In this document: piece by piece, positions 20,544 through 29,359 of the stretch
Position numbering within the stretch: position 1 is the first letter of the stretch
How the letters are laid out: the number at the start of each line of letters is the position of its first letter
NCBI RefSeq assembly: GCF_028867705.1
Contig: NZ_CP066171.1
Location: forward strand, 186,001-250,000
Reading direction: 5' to 3'
Source: Thermoleophilum album
GTDB lineage: Bacteria; Actinomycetota; Thermoleophilia; Solirubrobacterales; Thermoleophilaceae
DNA: 64,000 nucleotides
The notes under the pieces: model-generated
What the model was told of the DNA's origin: nothing
Databases searched by the model: none
The model's input: the letters and a program-made list of their open reading frames with translations, nothing else
Program-made: the position numbers and the translations under genes

Positions 20544-21785
20544 TTGCTCGACCCCAAGCTCCTGCGCGAGGATCCAGACCGGGTCCGCGCAGCGCTGGCG
20601 CGACGGGGAGCGGCGGACCTTATCGATCGCTTCCTCGAGCTCGACCGCCGGCGCCGCGAGCTGCTTCCCGAGCTCGAGGGGTTACGGGCGACGAAGAAGG
20701 AGGCAAGTCGCGAGATCGGGGAACGCCAGCGCCGCGGCGAGGATGCCGCTCAGGCGATCGCGGCGATGCGCGAGCTGGCCGAGCGCGAGCGCACGCTCGA
20801 GGCGGAGCTGCGCACGGTCGAAAGCGAACGCGAGCGCGTGCTCGTGGCGATGCCCAACCTGCCGGCGCCCGACGCGCCCGACGAGCTCGAAGTCCTGCGC
20901 AGCTGGGGCGAGGCGGCGAAACGCGGCCGCGACCACGTCGAGCTCGCCGGTCGCTGGCTCGACCTGGCGGCGGCGGCGCGCACGTCGGGGTCGCGCTTCG
21001 CCTATCTCAAGGGGCCGCTCGTGCTCGTCGAGCTGGCGCTCGTGCGCTGGGCGATCGAGCTGCTCGCCGCCGAGGGGCACGAGCCGGTGATCCCGCCGGT
21101 CCTGGTTCGCGAGCGGGCGCTGTTCGGCACGGGTTTTTGGCCCGATACCGAGCAGCAGATCTACCGCCTGGCGGACGACGAGCTGTTTCTCGTCGGCACC
21201 GCCGAGGTGCCGCTCGCGTCGCTGCACGCCGACGAGATCCTCGACGCCGACGCCGTTCCGCGCCGCTACGTCGGCTTCTCGCCGTGCTTTCGGCGTGAAG
21301 CTGGGGCGGCCGGTCGCGACACGCGGGGGATCTTCCGCGTGCACCAGTTCGACAAGGTCGAGATGTTCTGTTTCGTGCGCCCGGAGGACTCGCCGGCCGA
21401 GCACGAGCGCTTGGTCGCTCTACAGGAGCGGATTTTTCAGGCGCTCGAGATCCCTTACCGCGTCGTGAACATCCCGGTCGACGACCTGGGGGCGTCGGCG
21501 GCGAAAAAGATCGATATCGAGGCGTGGCTTCCGGGCGAGGGGCGCTACCGCGAGCTGACTTCGTGCTCGAACACCACCGACTTCCAGGCGCGGCGGCTGA
21601 ACGTTCGCTACCGACCGGCGCCCGACGCCCCGCCGGTCCACCTGCACACTCTGAACGGCACAGCGGTAGCGGTTGGGAGAACGCTGATCGCGCTGCTCGA
21701 AAACCACCAGCGCGAGGACGGCAGCGTGCGCGTGCCCGAGGTGCTCGTCGAGTACGGCGCGCCGACCGAGATCCCCGCCGACTGA
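20544..21785 (+). CDS. serS: Seryl-tRNA synthetase
   Basis: 413 residues, normal for the family. N-terminal tRNA-binding coiled coil at about 30-105, then the class II core. Motif 2 is FRREAGAAGRDTRGIFRVHQF, motif 3 is NGTAVAVGRTLIALLENHQ, and the serine-binding TXE appears in VGTAEVPL. Start: TTG at 20544, four bases after the cytochrome c stop, so it is co-transcribed with that gene. Four tRNA-Ser genes, its substrates, lie within 33 kb downstream. Confidence 0.95.
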   Translation: MLDPKLLREDPDRVRAALARRGAADLIDRFLELDRRRRELLPELEGLRATKKEASREIGERQRRGEDAAQAIAAMRELAERERTLEAELRTVESERERVLVAMPNLPAPDAPDELEVLRSWGEAAKRGRDHVELAGRWLDLAAAARTSGSRFAYLKGPLVLVELALVRWAIELLAAEGHEPVIPPVLVRERALFGTGFWPDTEQQIYRLADDELFLVGTAEVPLASLHADEILDADAVPRRYVGFSPCFRREAGAAGRDTRGIFRVHQFDKVEMFCFVRPEDSPAEHERLVALQERIFQALEIPYRVVNIPVDDLGASAAKKIDIEAWLPGEGRYRELTSCSNTTDFQARRLNVRYRPAPDAPPVHLHTLNGTAVAVGRTLIALLENHQREDGSVRVPEVLVEYGAPTEIPAD

Positions 21786-21843
21786 CGCGCCGTTCCCGGG
21801 CGGTTGCGGTGAGCCGCCGCGACCGGGCGCGGCGCGAGCCCGC

Positions 21844-22221
21844 CTAGTGGGCGATCGTGATCCCGAGCCAGACGATCGCCAGCGAAAGCAGGAAGATGGC
21901 GCCGTCGATCGCACGCAGATCGGGCCGGCGCATATGCCAGAACACCAACCCGGCAACGACAGCCACGAGCGTGAGCTTCACGTGCAGAGCCGGATCGGAC
22001 CAGCGGTGGTATTCGCCCGCCATCGCTGCACCGGTCACAAAGAGGACGGCGATCGCGACGAGTGTGCCCCACCCGAAGCGCCGGGCGATCTGGCGCATGC
22101 GTGCTCCAGGGTCGTTTCCGCGCATCACCGGCACCACCGCGGCTGCCAGCAACAGCTGGCCGCCGATAAAAAACGCCATTGCAAGAACGTGCAGGAAGCG
22201 GATCGCGTACCAGAGCTCCAC
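21844..22221 (-). CDS. Four-helix membrane protein, CopD-like
   Basis: 125 residues with four hydrophobic helices. The opening WYAIRFLHVLAMAFFIGGQLLLAAAVVPVMR, with an early histidine, resembles the CopD/heme-type membrane family (quoted motif core: RFLHVLAMAFFIGG). The role is unknown; copper handling or heme binding are possibilities by resemblance only. ATG at 22221. Convergent with serS. Confidence 0.65.
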   Translation of the reverse strand: MELWYAIRFLHVLAMAFFIGGQLLLAAAVVPVMRGNDPGARMRQIARRFGWGTLVAIAVLFVTGAAMAGEYHRWSDPALHVKLTLVAVVAGLVFWHMRRPDLRAIDGAIFLLSLAIVWLGITIAH

Positions 22222-22299
22222 GCGCGATACCGTAGCGCGCGACCAAGTTAAGCGCCGTCACCATCTCGTTGTCGGCCCCATTCGGTGTCGACGCGGCCC

Positions 22300-22386
22300 G
22301 GAGGGGTGGCAGAGTGGTCGAATGCGGCGGTCTTGAAAACCGCTGACCGGGCAACCGGTCCGAGGGTTCGAATCCCTCCCCCTCCG
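22300..22386 (+). tRNA. tRNA-Ser (anticodon TGA)
   Basis: Acceptor GGAGGGG (22300-22306) pairs with CCCCTCC (22379-22385), discriminator G. Anticodon loop CTTGAAA gives TGA. A long variable arm and T-arm GAGGG-TTCGAAT-CCCTC are clear. CCA is not encoded. Confidence 0.97.
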
Positions 22387-22525
22387 CTCCGAGAACAAGT
22401 CAGGGGATGGAAGACGCGACGTCGGTGCGCGGTCGCGCAACAGGCAGCGGGCCCCGCCGAGCGACCCGGCTCCCTTGGCAATCGTGCGGGGCGCCGCGTC
22501 AGCGGGGCCCCCGGTCGAGGTTGCC

Positions 22526-23626
22526 CTACCTGCGCGCTGCTGCAAGCCGTGCTTGCAGCTTGATGACGCGCTCGATCTGCCCTGCGAGCATGGCGCTTGC
22601 CGCTCGAGCGCGGCGTCGCCCGCGCGACAGCCTAACGGTCACGACTCGGGCCGTACGCGTGCCCGCTCGCGGCGAGGTCGAAACCACGCTTCCCCGTCGC
22701 CGTGACGAGCGGACCCACACGAAGCGATAGCGACACCTCGCACGCTTGAGCTTGCGAGCGGCCCGTGACCTCGTGAGGCCCCGTAAGCGTGGAACTACGC
22801 ACGGCCGCTTGCCGCGGGATCCCGTGGGTGTGCTGGTGCTTGGTGGCGCAGGAGCGGAAGGCCTGGACGCTGATGGAGGAGCAGGGGCAGGCGCCGGTGT
22901 GGAGGGCGGTGGAGGGGCCGGTGCAGGCGGCGGGGGCGGGCTGGGCTCGGCGTAGCTAACCGGCATCGCGAACGACGCCGCCCATGGCTCGGGCGCGAAG
23001 TCCGAGTATGCGTCGTACACACCGCTCCACATGGCGATTGTCCGTACCCCGACCACAGCGCCTGGAGTAATGCCCAGAACGTCAGCACGAGCGATGAAGC
23101 CAACAGCCGTTGCTGGGGTGAGCTCGCTCGCGGCCGAGGTGTCGAAGTCGCCGTTGCGATATGGGATCAGGTATGGGGGGTAGTCCTCCCCGATCGCGCC
23201 CATGAAGAGGACCAGAGCGTCCGCACCGTTCCATGTGGACGAACCAGTCGCGGAGTTGCCGTCGGTGTCGAGGTAGATGCCGACGCTTTCGTCGGCCAAG
23301 AGATCGCCGGGATTTGTGCGGTTTGCCAGGACCACCGCGATCCCTACGTCGCAGTCGTCCCAGACCCGGGCGGTTACACCAACGATTTCGGGAGCCAGTC
23401 CCGACGCGCCGTCGGCCGGGTCATCGCTCCAGCTCCACGACCCTGGAACTGCGCGACCGCAAGTGGCAGCGGTGGCTGGTGTGGCAGTGAGCGCTAGTGT
23501 GAGGGCGATCACCACCAGCGAGAAGGCGATCGCTCCACGAGTACGGGGCGTGCGATGACTTCGATGCTGTGCTCTGCGAACAGCGCCAGGACCTCGCGGT
23601 GTGCGTAGGAGCGCGGTTGCCTGCAT
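22526..23626 (-). CDS. Secreted protein with proline-rich linker and C-terminal PASTA-like domain
   Basis: 366 residues from ATG 23626, which follows AGGAGG by six bases. A long basic N-region leads into a signal peptide ending about ALTATPATA. Residues ~55-230 form a beta-rich domain with acidic Asp-rich loops (YLDTDGNSATG looks calcium-binding). A Pro/Ala/Ser-rich linker follows. The C-terminal part CVVPRLRGLTRSRAARKL...VVSTSPRAGT matches a PASTA repeat, which often binds peptidoglycan. The extreme C-terminus is very basic. A cell-wall-associated role is likely; the central domain is not recognised. Confidence 0.75.
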   Translation of the reverse strand: MQATALLRTPRGPGAVRRAQHRSHRTPRTRGAIAFSLVVIALTLALTATPATAATCGRAVPGSWSWSDDPADGASGLAPEIVGVTARVWDDCDVGIAVVLANRTNPGDLLADESVGIYLDTDGNSATGSSTWNGADALVLFMGAIGEDYPPYLIPYRNGDFDTSAASELTPATAVGFIARADVLGITPGAVVGVRTIAMWSGVYDAYSDFAPEPWAASFAMPVSYAEPSPPPPPAPAPPPPSTPAPAPAPPSASRPSAPAPPSTSTPTGSRGKRPCVVPRLRGLTRSRAARKLKRARCRYRFVWVRSSRRRGSVVSTSPRAGTRTARVVTVRLSRGRRRARAASAMLAGQIERVIKLQARLAAARR

Positions 23627-23656
23627 TGCTTTCCTCCTCAAGAAGCAGCTAGGGGC

Positions 23657-23691
23657 GAGGCGCACCGATCCTCGGTGGGGCTTTGTGCCTC
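23657..23691 (-). other. Bulged hairpin in the 5' leader of the PASTA protein gene
   Basis: On the minus strand GAGGC/GCCTC form an outer stem, ACAAAGCCC is a one-sided bulge, and CACCGA/TCGGTG form a perfect inner stem with a GGA loop. It ends about 30 bases before the ATG. The AAAGCC bulge faintly recalls cyclic-di-GMP riboswitches, but the rest of that consensus is missing. Confidence 0.35.
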
Positions 23692-23914
23692 TAGCTAGTC
23701 GCTGTTGCGGCCTTCGCTCTGACAGCGACGGGGCTAGATGTCGGAGAGAAGGACCGGCGAAGCGTTGACGCTGTCGGTACTACCCTCGACAGTGACTCGG
23801 AGCTGTGGCGGGTAGATTGGGGCGAGGACAGTTCGCCGCTACTCGTTCGCCGCACGCGGGCGAGTCGCCGTGTCTCTGCTCGCTGCGATAGCGACAGCCA
23901 ACGAGGGGAGACGA

Positions 23915-25135
23915 ATGACGCGCTGCGTCCTTGTCAAGTACGGAGAACTGGCACTGAAAGGGCGAAACCGCTCGCGCTTCGTTGCCCAGCTTCGTCGCAA
24001 CCTGCGGCGGCGGGTCGGCAGCGGAGTGGCGATCGAGCAGCGCGCCGGTGCGCTGGCGCTGGTGCCAGACGACGGCGATACCGGCGCGCTGCTCGATCGC
24101 GCCCGCGACGTTCTCGGCATCGCCGTTCTGCATCCGGCGGTAGCGGTCGCCAAGGATCCCGACGCTGCGTGCGCCGTAGCGGTGGCGTTGCTGCGCGACC
24201 ATCGCGGCAGCTTCGCAATCCGCACGCGCCGGCGTGACAAGCGGTTTGCGCTCACCTCGCGGGAACTCGCGGTCGCGGTGGGTGCGGCGGTGCAACGCGA
24301 GCTGGGGCTCCCCGTCGACCTCGACAATCCCGGGCGCACCGTCTACCTCGAGGTCGATGAGCGCGAGATCTTCGCCTATACCGAGCGGGTTGCCGGGCGG
24401 GGAGGCCTGCCGGTCGGAGCGAGCGGGCGCGCCGTCGTGTTGATCTCGGGCGGTATCGACTCTCCCGTCGCCGCCTACCGCGCAATGCGCCGCGGCCTGC
24501 GCTGCGACTTCGTGCACTTCTCGGGCGAACCGTTCACTGGTCCCGAGTCGATCTATAAGGCGTACGCCAACGTCCGCAACCTCGACCGCTTTCAGGGCGG
24601 TTCGCGGCTGTGGATCGTTCCCTTCGGCCGCGCACAACGCGCGATCGCCGCCGCCGGCGCGGGGAGGCTCCAGGTGATGGCGCAACGGCGGCTGATGGTG
24701 CGCGTCGCGGCGCGCCTCGCCGAGCGCACAGGCGCGCAGGCGCTCGTCACCGGTGACGCGCTCGGGCAAGTGGCGAGCCAAACGCTGCCGAACCTCGCCG
24801 CGGTCGAGGATGCCGCGCCGCTCCCGCTGCTCAGACCGCTGCTCGGGTTTGACAAGGCGGAGATAGTCGCGCAGGCGCAGGAGCTCGGCACCTTCGACGT
24901 GTCGCGCCTGCCCGACGAGGATTGCTGTCAGCTCTTCTCGCACCGGCAGGCAGAGACGCGGGCACGCATCGACGAGCTGCGGCGCATCGAGCGCGCGATC
25001 GACGTCGAGGAGCTCGTCGAGCGGGTTGCCGCCGGCGCGCGCGAAGTGCGTCCCGGCGGGATCGACGAGGAAGCTGCGGCGCACGCCGTGGGGGCGGGCG
25101 GCGCAGCGGAACGCCCTGGCGCACCGGTACGCTAA
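23915..25135 (+). CDS. thiI: tRNA 4-thiouridine synthetase / sulfurtransferase
   Basis: 406 residues. N-terminal ferredoxin-like and THUMP domains (VLVKYGELALKGRNR opens the family pattern), then a PP-loop ATP pyrophosphatase domain with SGGIDSP. The enzyme adenylates uridine 8 of tRNA before thiolation. There is no C-terminal rhodanese domain, so this is the short form. The DEDCCQLF segment may supply a catalytic cysteine. ATG 23915 follows GAGGGGAG by four bases. An upstream in-frame ATG at 23870 lacks such a site. Confidence 0.93.
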   Translation: MTRCVLVKYGELALKGRNRSRFVAQLRRNLRRRVGSGVAIEQRAGALALVPDDGDTGALLDRARDVLGIAVLHPAVAVAKDPDAACAVAVALLRDHRGSFAIRTRRRDKRFALTSRELAVAVGAAVQRELGLPVDLDNPGRTVYLEVDEREIFAYTERVAGRGGLPVGASGRAVVLISGGIDSPVAAYRAMRRGLRCDFVHFSGEPFTGPESIYKAYANVRNLDRFQGGSRLWIVPFGRAQRAIAAAGAGRLQVMAQRRLMVRVAARLAERTGAQALVTGDALGQVASQTLPNLAAVEDAAPLPLLRPLLGFDKAEIVAQAQELGTFDVSRLPDEDCCQLFSHRQAETRARIDELRRIERAIDVEELVERVAAGAREVRPGGIDEEAAAHAVGAGGAAERPGAPVR

Positions 25136-25195
25136 CCGCGGGCGCGCAGCGTCGGCGAGCGCGGACGCTGTCGCGCGAGCGCCGCACCTCCGCCG

Positions 25196-26746
25196 ATGGT
25201 GGTTCGTCCCGAACAGCTCGCCGCTGCGCTCGATCGTCTCGATCCGCGGCACGTAGAAGTTCTCGAACTGTCGCTGCGGCGGCGCGTTCCCGACGAAGCG
25301 CTGGCGCGCGTGCTTGGCTGCGCGATCAGCGAGGTGGCGCGGCGGCGGGCACTCGCGATCGACGCTCTCGCCGACTCGCTCGCGTTGGCGCGCGGCGAGG
25401 AGCTCGGCGGGGTGCTCGCATCGCTGCTCGAGCGTGACGTCTGGGGCGAGCTCGACAACCTGCGCCGGGCGCGAGACAGCGACGCGAGCAGCGAAAGCAG
25501 CAGCGCTGGTCGCGGTGGCGAAAACGCCGGCGCTGCGTCGGGAACGAGCGACCTCGTCGCCGGAGCTGGCGCGCGCGAGGAGCGCCCGGGCGGGGCAGCG
25601 ACCGGTCGTGACGGTACTGCAGGCAGCCAAGGCGCCGCCAGCGGTGAGTCGGCGGAAGCAGCGCGCGTGGTCCCCTTGCGCCCGCGCGGCGCGACCGGCG
25701 CCGCAGCTGGAGCAGCGGAGGCCGGAGCCGCGCCGACAGCAGGGGCGGGCACGGAGCGGTCAGGCACCGCAGCAGCGGAGCGCTCGGGCACCGCACCGGC
25801 ACCAGGTCCAGGGGCTGCGCCCGGGCTCGCAGCCCGTGTGGGCGCCAGCGGGCGCGCACCCCTCGCATCGCCTACGCCAAGCAACGCGATGAGCACCGGT
25901 TCGAGCGCAAGCGCGCCGGCGGCGGGCACGGGAGAAGTCGCGGCGGGGGGGCTGTGGCGGTTTCTCCCGCAACCCTTGACACTCGCGATCGTCGGCGCGG
26001 TCGCGGTCGTCGCGGCAGCGATCACCGCGCTCGTGGTGGCTGGTGTCCGCTCCGGCGGCTCCGCCGAGCCCGGCAGCGGCCAGGCGCGCCACTTCGTTCC
26101 CGAAGGCGGCGGTGCCCTCGCCCTGCCTTTCCCGTCGGCTCCGGCCGACAGCGCCTGCTACACGACGGTCTCGCTGCGGCGCGCGACGGTGCTTCGCGCG
26201 CGCCCGGGCGGCGCGCCCCTCGCCCGCCTCGCGACCCGCACCGAGTGGGGGTCACCACGCGTGCTCTCGGTGGTCGCCGAGCGCGACGGCTGGCTCGGCG
26301 TCCTGGCGCCCGAGCTTCGCAACGGGCAGGTCGGCTGGGTCGCGCGTTCGGCCGGAACGATCGGCTGCGTCCGCTGGTCGTTGCACGTCGACCTGTCGCG
26401 CCGCCTGCTCTCCGTGCGCCGCTCCGGACGCACGATCCGCCGCGTCCGAGTCGCGATCGGGCGGCCGCAGAACCCCACGCCCACCGGGCGTTTCGCCGTG
26501 ACCGACCGGCTGCGCGTCACCGACCCCGGCTCGCCCTACGGCTGTTGCGTGCTCGCCCTGACCGGCCGGCAACCGCGCTTGCCGCCGGGGTGGCCGGGAG
26601 GGGACCGGCTCGCCATCCACGCGACGACGAACCCGGCGTCGATCGGCCGGGCGGTGAGCCTGGGCTGCTTGCGCGCCGACACCGGCACGATGCGCTGGCT
26701 GTTGCGCGTCGTGCCACTCGGCACGCCTGTATTCATCGCCGCGTGA
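25196..26746 (+). CDS. L,D-transpeptidase (YkuD) with N-terminal sigma-region-4-like helix-turn-helix
   Basis: 516 residues. Residues 9-62 resemble a sigma-70 region 4 / LuxR-type helix-turn-helix (LDPRHVEVLELSLRRRVPDEALARVLG...). Residues 95-250 are a low-complexity Ala/Gly/Ser linker. One transmembrane helix spans about 260-284. An SH3-like domain lies at 325-385. A YkuD domain at 395-515 has catalytic histidine 475 (IHATTNP) and nucleophile cysteine 491 (SLGCLR). YkuD enzymes make 3-3 peptidoglycan cross-links outside the cell, so the protein would span the membrane with a cytoplasmic DNA-binding-like head. It overlaps the ogt start by four bases. Confidence 0.88.
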   Translation: MVVRPEQLAAALDRLDPRHVEVLELSLRRRVPDEALARVLGCAISEVARRRALAIDALADSLALARGEELGGVLASLLERDVWGELDNLRRARDSDASSESSSAGRGGENAGAASGTSDLVAGAGAREERPGGAATGRDGTAGSQGAASGESAEAARVVPLRPRGATGAAAGAAEAGAAPTAGAGTERSGTAAAERSGTAPAPGPGAAPGLAARVGASGRAPLASPTPSNAMSTGSSASAPAAGTGEVAAGGLWRFLPQPLTLAIVGAVAVVAAAITALVVAGVRSGGSAEPGSGQARHFVPEGGGALALPFPSAPADSACYTTVSLRRATVLRARPGGAPLARLATRTEWGSPRVLSVVAERDGWLGVLAPELRNGQVGWVARSAGTIGCVRWSLHVDLSRRLLSVRRSGRTIRRVRVAIGRPQNPTPTGRFAVTDRLRVTDPGSPYGCCVLALTGRQPRLPPGWPGGDRLAIHATTNPASIGRAVSLGCLRADTGTMRWLLRVVPLGTPVFIAA

Positions 26747-27354
26747 CCGGGGTGGCTCGGGGAGTCGCAGCGGGGCGGGCACGGTGGCGAGCGAAGGGCG
26801 CTCGGCGCTGTGCGCACGTCGACACAGCGATCGGGTGTGTCGTCGTCGTGGTGCGCGGCGCCGAGGTCGAGCGCGTCTGGCTGCCGGCGGCGGCGCGCAC
26901 GGCGGCAGTGCAGCGGGCGCTCGCCGGTGTCGACGAGGACAGCGCTCTCGGCGAGCGCGTCGCTCCGGTGTTGCGTGCGCTTGCGGAGGGCGAGACGGTG
27001 CCTCCCACCGCCCTGCCCGCGCTGGCGTGGGAGCGCCTTTCGGCGTTCCAGCGCCTGGTCCTCGCTCGTGTCGCGGCGATCCCGCGCGGTGCCGTCACGA
27101 GCTACGGCGAGCTCGCCCGCGCTGTCGGGCGTCCGCGGGCAGCGCGCGCTGTCGGTCGTGCCGTGGCGGCCAACCCCTTCCCTCTGCTTGTCCCTTGCCA
27201 CCGTGTGGTGCGTGCCGACGGCACGCTCGGCGGTTTCACCGGCGCCGCGGGGCAGATAAAGCGCTGGCTCTTAGAGCGCGAGGGCGCTCTCCCGTCGGCC
27301 GCATCCAGAGCTGCGGACGGGTCGCTTCTCGAGCTCCCGGTCGGTCGCGTCTAG
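26743..27354 (+). CDS. ogt: Methylated-DNA--protein-cysteine methyltransferase
   Basis: 203 residues. Suicide repair of O6-alkylguanine. The active-site PCHRV is in LLVPCHRVVRADGTLGGFTG; the preceding helix-turn-helix SYGELARAVGRPRAARAVGRA is typical. GTG 26743 overlaps the transpeptidase stop (GTGA); GTG 26752 is another possible start. The N-terminal domain is weakly conserved, as in the family. It is part of the thiI-transpeptidase-ogt run. Confidence 0.93.
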   Translation: MTGVARGVAAGRARWRAKGARRCAHVDTAIGCVVVVVRGAEVERVWLPAAARTAAVQRALAGVDEDSALGERVAPVLRALAEGETVPPTALPALAWERLSAFQRLVLARVAAIPRGAVTSYGELARAVGRPRAARAVGRAVAANPFPLLVPCHRVVRADGTLGGFTGAAGQIKRWLLEREGALPSAASRAADGSLLELPVGRV

Positions 27355-27373
27355 AGCTCCTGGCAGGCCGCGT

Positions 27374-27991
27374 CTAGAGCTGCGCGGCGATCGCGCCGGC
27401 CAGCAGCTCGACGAGCCCGTCAGCGCGGAGACCGGCGACGCTGCCGCTGGCGGCGAGCGCCCGTGCGCGCCCGTCCTCGCTCGCCAGCCGTGCGCGAGCC
27501 GAGAACGGCACCTCGACGCCGCCTGCGAGACCGCCGGCGAAAGCGCCGAGCGTGCCGCCGAGCGGCCCGGCGAGCGACTCGCCGACGAGCCTCCCGACGG
27601 CATCGGCGCGCGCCCGGCCGCTGACCGTCAGCCCGTAGCGGCGGGGCTTGTCGGCCGCGCTGCGCAGGGCCAGGCGTGTGACAGTGAACGGTCCGATCGT
27701 GCTGTCGCGGACGACGATGCGCACGCGATCGAAGCGGTCGAGGCGACGCAGAAGCTGCTCGCGTTCCAAAGACAGGCGGAGTCCGCGCCCGCGCACCGAC
27801 AGCTCGTCGCCGCCCCCTGCCAAAAGGCGCAGCGCGGGGAAGGCGGAAACGTCGACCTGCGCCTCGCCACCTCCTTTCTCGAGGCGCTGGGCGATCTTCC
27901 GTTCGCTTAGCGGCGGCAGCACGAACTGCGCGGCCACGAAGACGATCGCCAACAGGGCGGCGATCGCTCCGATCATCTGCCAGCGGCGCAT
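27374..27991 (-). CDS. LmeA-like (DUF2993) phospholipid-binding protein
   Basis: 205 residues. One N-terminal membrane helix (WQMIGAIAALLAIVFVAAQFVLPPLSE), then a beta-rich domain with the DUF2993 pattern of alternating charged strands. Actinobacterial LmeA binds lipids and acts in envelope glycolipid maturation; here that role is inferred. ATG 27991 abuts the tRNA-Ser(GCT) promoter on the other strand. Its 3' end meets ogt in an imperfect duplication (CGCGTCTAGAGCT at both stops). Confidence 0.75.
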   Translation of the reverse strand: MRRWQMIGAIAALLAIVFVAAQFVLPPLSERKIAQRLEKGGGEAQVDVSAFPALRLLAGGGDELSVRGRGLRLSLEREQLLRRLDRFDRVRIVVRDSTIGPFTVTRLALRSAADKPRRYGLTVSGRARADAVGRLVGESLAGPLGGTLGAFAGGLAGGVEVPFSARARLASEDGRARALAASGSVAGLRADGLVELLAGAIAAQL

Positions 27992-27996
27992 ACAAT
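27991..27996 (+). promoter_or_regulatory. Predicted -10 box (TACAAT) of tRNA-Ser(GCT)
   Basis: TACAAT ends 12 bases before the tRNA 5' end at 28009. It shares its first base with the ATG of the divergent LmeA-like gene. Confidence 0.5.
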
Positions 27997-28008
27997 CGGG
28001 ATTCTCGC

Positions 28009-28098
28009 GGAGAGGTGGCCGAGTGGCTGAAGGCACTCGCCTGCTAAGCGAGTAAGGGGCGGCAAGCTCCTTCGAGGGTTCGAATCCCTCCCTCTCCG
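28009..28098 (+). tRNA. tRNA-Ser (anticodon GCT)
   Basis: Acceptor GGAGAGG pairs with CCTCTCC (28091-28097), discriminator G. Anticodon stem CTCGC/GCGAG with loop CTGCTAA gives GCT. Class II variable arm present. CCA not encoded. Confidence 0.97.
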
Positions 28099-28298
28099 CT
28101 TGGCGGCGTGCGAGCCGTGCGGCGTTGGCGTGCGCGGGTCGCTACACGGGTCGTTCCAAGCGACGCTCGCTGGCGGCAACACCGCGGAGGGGATCGCCTG
28201 GCGGCAGCGGCGCTCCGCGCCCCGCGAGCGTCGCGGGTTTGCGCCACGCCGACGTGCCACAGCCTGCCGGCCCACGTGGGAGACTCTCACAGATTCCG

Positions 28299-29306
28299 AT
28301 GTCAGGTGGTCGGGAGAGCGGCAGGGGCGAGGTCGATCCCGGCGCAATCGGGGGCGGAGTAGAAGAGAGGGAGACCCGCTTCCCCTCCGGGGCAGAGGAG
28401 TGCGCCGCCTCGCTCGTCTGGCCGCCCGCTGCCGACGGTGGTGCAGGGGCTCAGGAAGTGCGCGACGCCCGGCCTGTCGCTTGCGTGGTGATGGCGCACG
28501 GCTTCGGTGCTACGCGCCGTGGCGGGCTCGTCCCCTTCGCACGTGCGTTCGCTGCTGCAGGGTTCGCGGTGCTGATGTTCGACTACCGCCACTTCGGCGA
28601 CAGCGACGGTTCGCCACGCCAGCTCGTCGACGTCAGCCGTCAGCTCGAGGACTGGCACGCAGCCGTCGCCTACGCGCGTTCGTTGGCGAAAGTCGATCCC
28701 GAACGCGTCGTTCTCTGGGGAACATCTTTCAGCGGCGGGCACGTGATCGCTGTCGCGTCAGACGATCACCGCATAGCGGCGGTAGTCAGCCAGGTTCCCC
28801 ATGCCAGCGGGCTCGCGACCGCGCTACGTGTACCACCGCGGACCGCGCTGCGGCAGTTCGCCAGCGTCGCCGTCGATCTCTTGCGCGCTGCGCGCGGTCG
28901 CGAGCCGTTCTACATCCCGATCGTTGCGCCGCCGGGGCGTCTGGCGGCGATGACGTCGTCCGATGCTCTGCACGGGTACGCGGCGATGTTCGCCGGCGAA
29001 CCGTGGGAGAACCGGATCGCGGCGCGCTCGCTCTTGGAAGTCGTGCGCCACTCGCCTACACGCCAAGCGCGCCGGGTCGCGGCCCCGGTTCTCGTGCAGG
29101 TAGCCCGGCACGATCGTGTGACACCGCCGTCGGCGGCACGACGGATGGCGCAGAGGTTGCCGAACGCTCTTCTGCGCGAGTACGACTGCGGCCACTTCGA
29201 CGCCTACAACGGCAAGTGGCACGAGCGCTTTCTCGCCGATCAGCTCGAGTTCTTGGCGCCCCTCGCCAGGCGCCGCTCGACTGTCTCAGCGAACCGACGA
29301 CCGTGA
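28299..29306 (+). CDS. Alpha/beta hydrolase (dienelactone hydrolase / S15-like)
   Basis: 335 residues from ATG 28299. Core: oxyanion turn VVMAHGFGATRRGG, strand VLMFDYRHFGDSDG, nucleophile serine in LWGTSFSGGH, a cap insertion, then VLVQVARHDRVTPP (acid) and EYDCGHFDAYN (histidine). The substrate cannot be predicted. No Shine-Dalgarno precedes the chosen start, and the first ~45 residues are not conserved-looking, so the true start is uncertain. Confidence 0.82.
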   Translation: MSGGRESGRGEVDPGAIGGGVEERETRFPSGAEECAASLVWPPAADGGAGAQEVRDARPVACVVMAHGFGATRRGGLVPFARAFAAAGFAVLMFDYRHFGDSDGSPRQLVDVSRQLEDWHAAVAYARSLAKVDPERVVLWGTSFSGGHVIAVASDDHRIAAVVSQVPHASGLATALRVPPRTALRQFASVAVDLLRAARGREPFYIPIVAPPGRLAAMTSSDALHGYAAMFAGEPWENRIAARSLLEVVRHSPTRQARRVAAPVLVQVARHDRVTPPSAARRMAQRLPNALLREYDCGHFDAYNGKWHERFLADQLEFLAPLARRRSTVSANRRP

Positions 29307-29359
29307 CCAGCTCGCCCGCTGCGCGCGGCCGCGCGCAGGGGTGCGAGCGGGGAGCACCG

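Noticed and set aside
20540-20560. T-box leader for serS
   Set aside because: Only four bases separate serS from the cytochrome c stop, so there is no room for a T-box.
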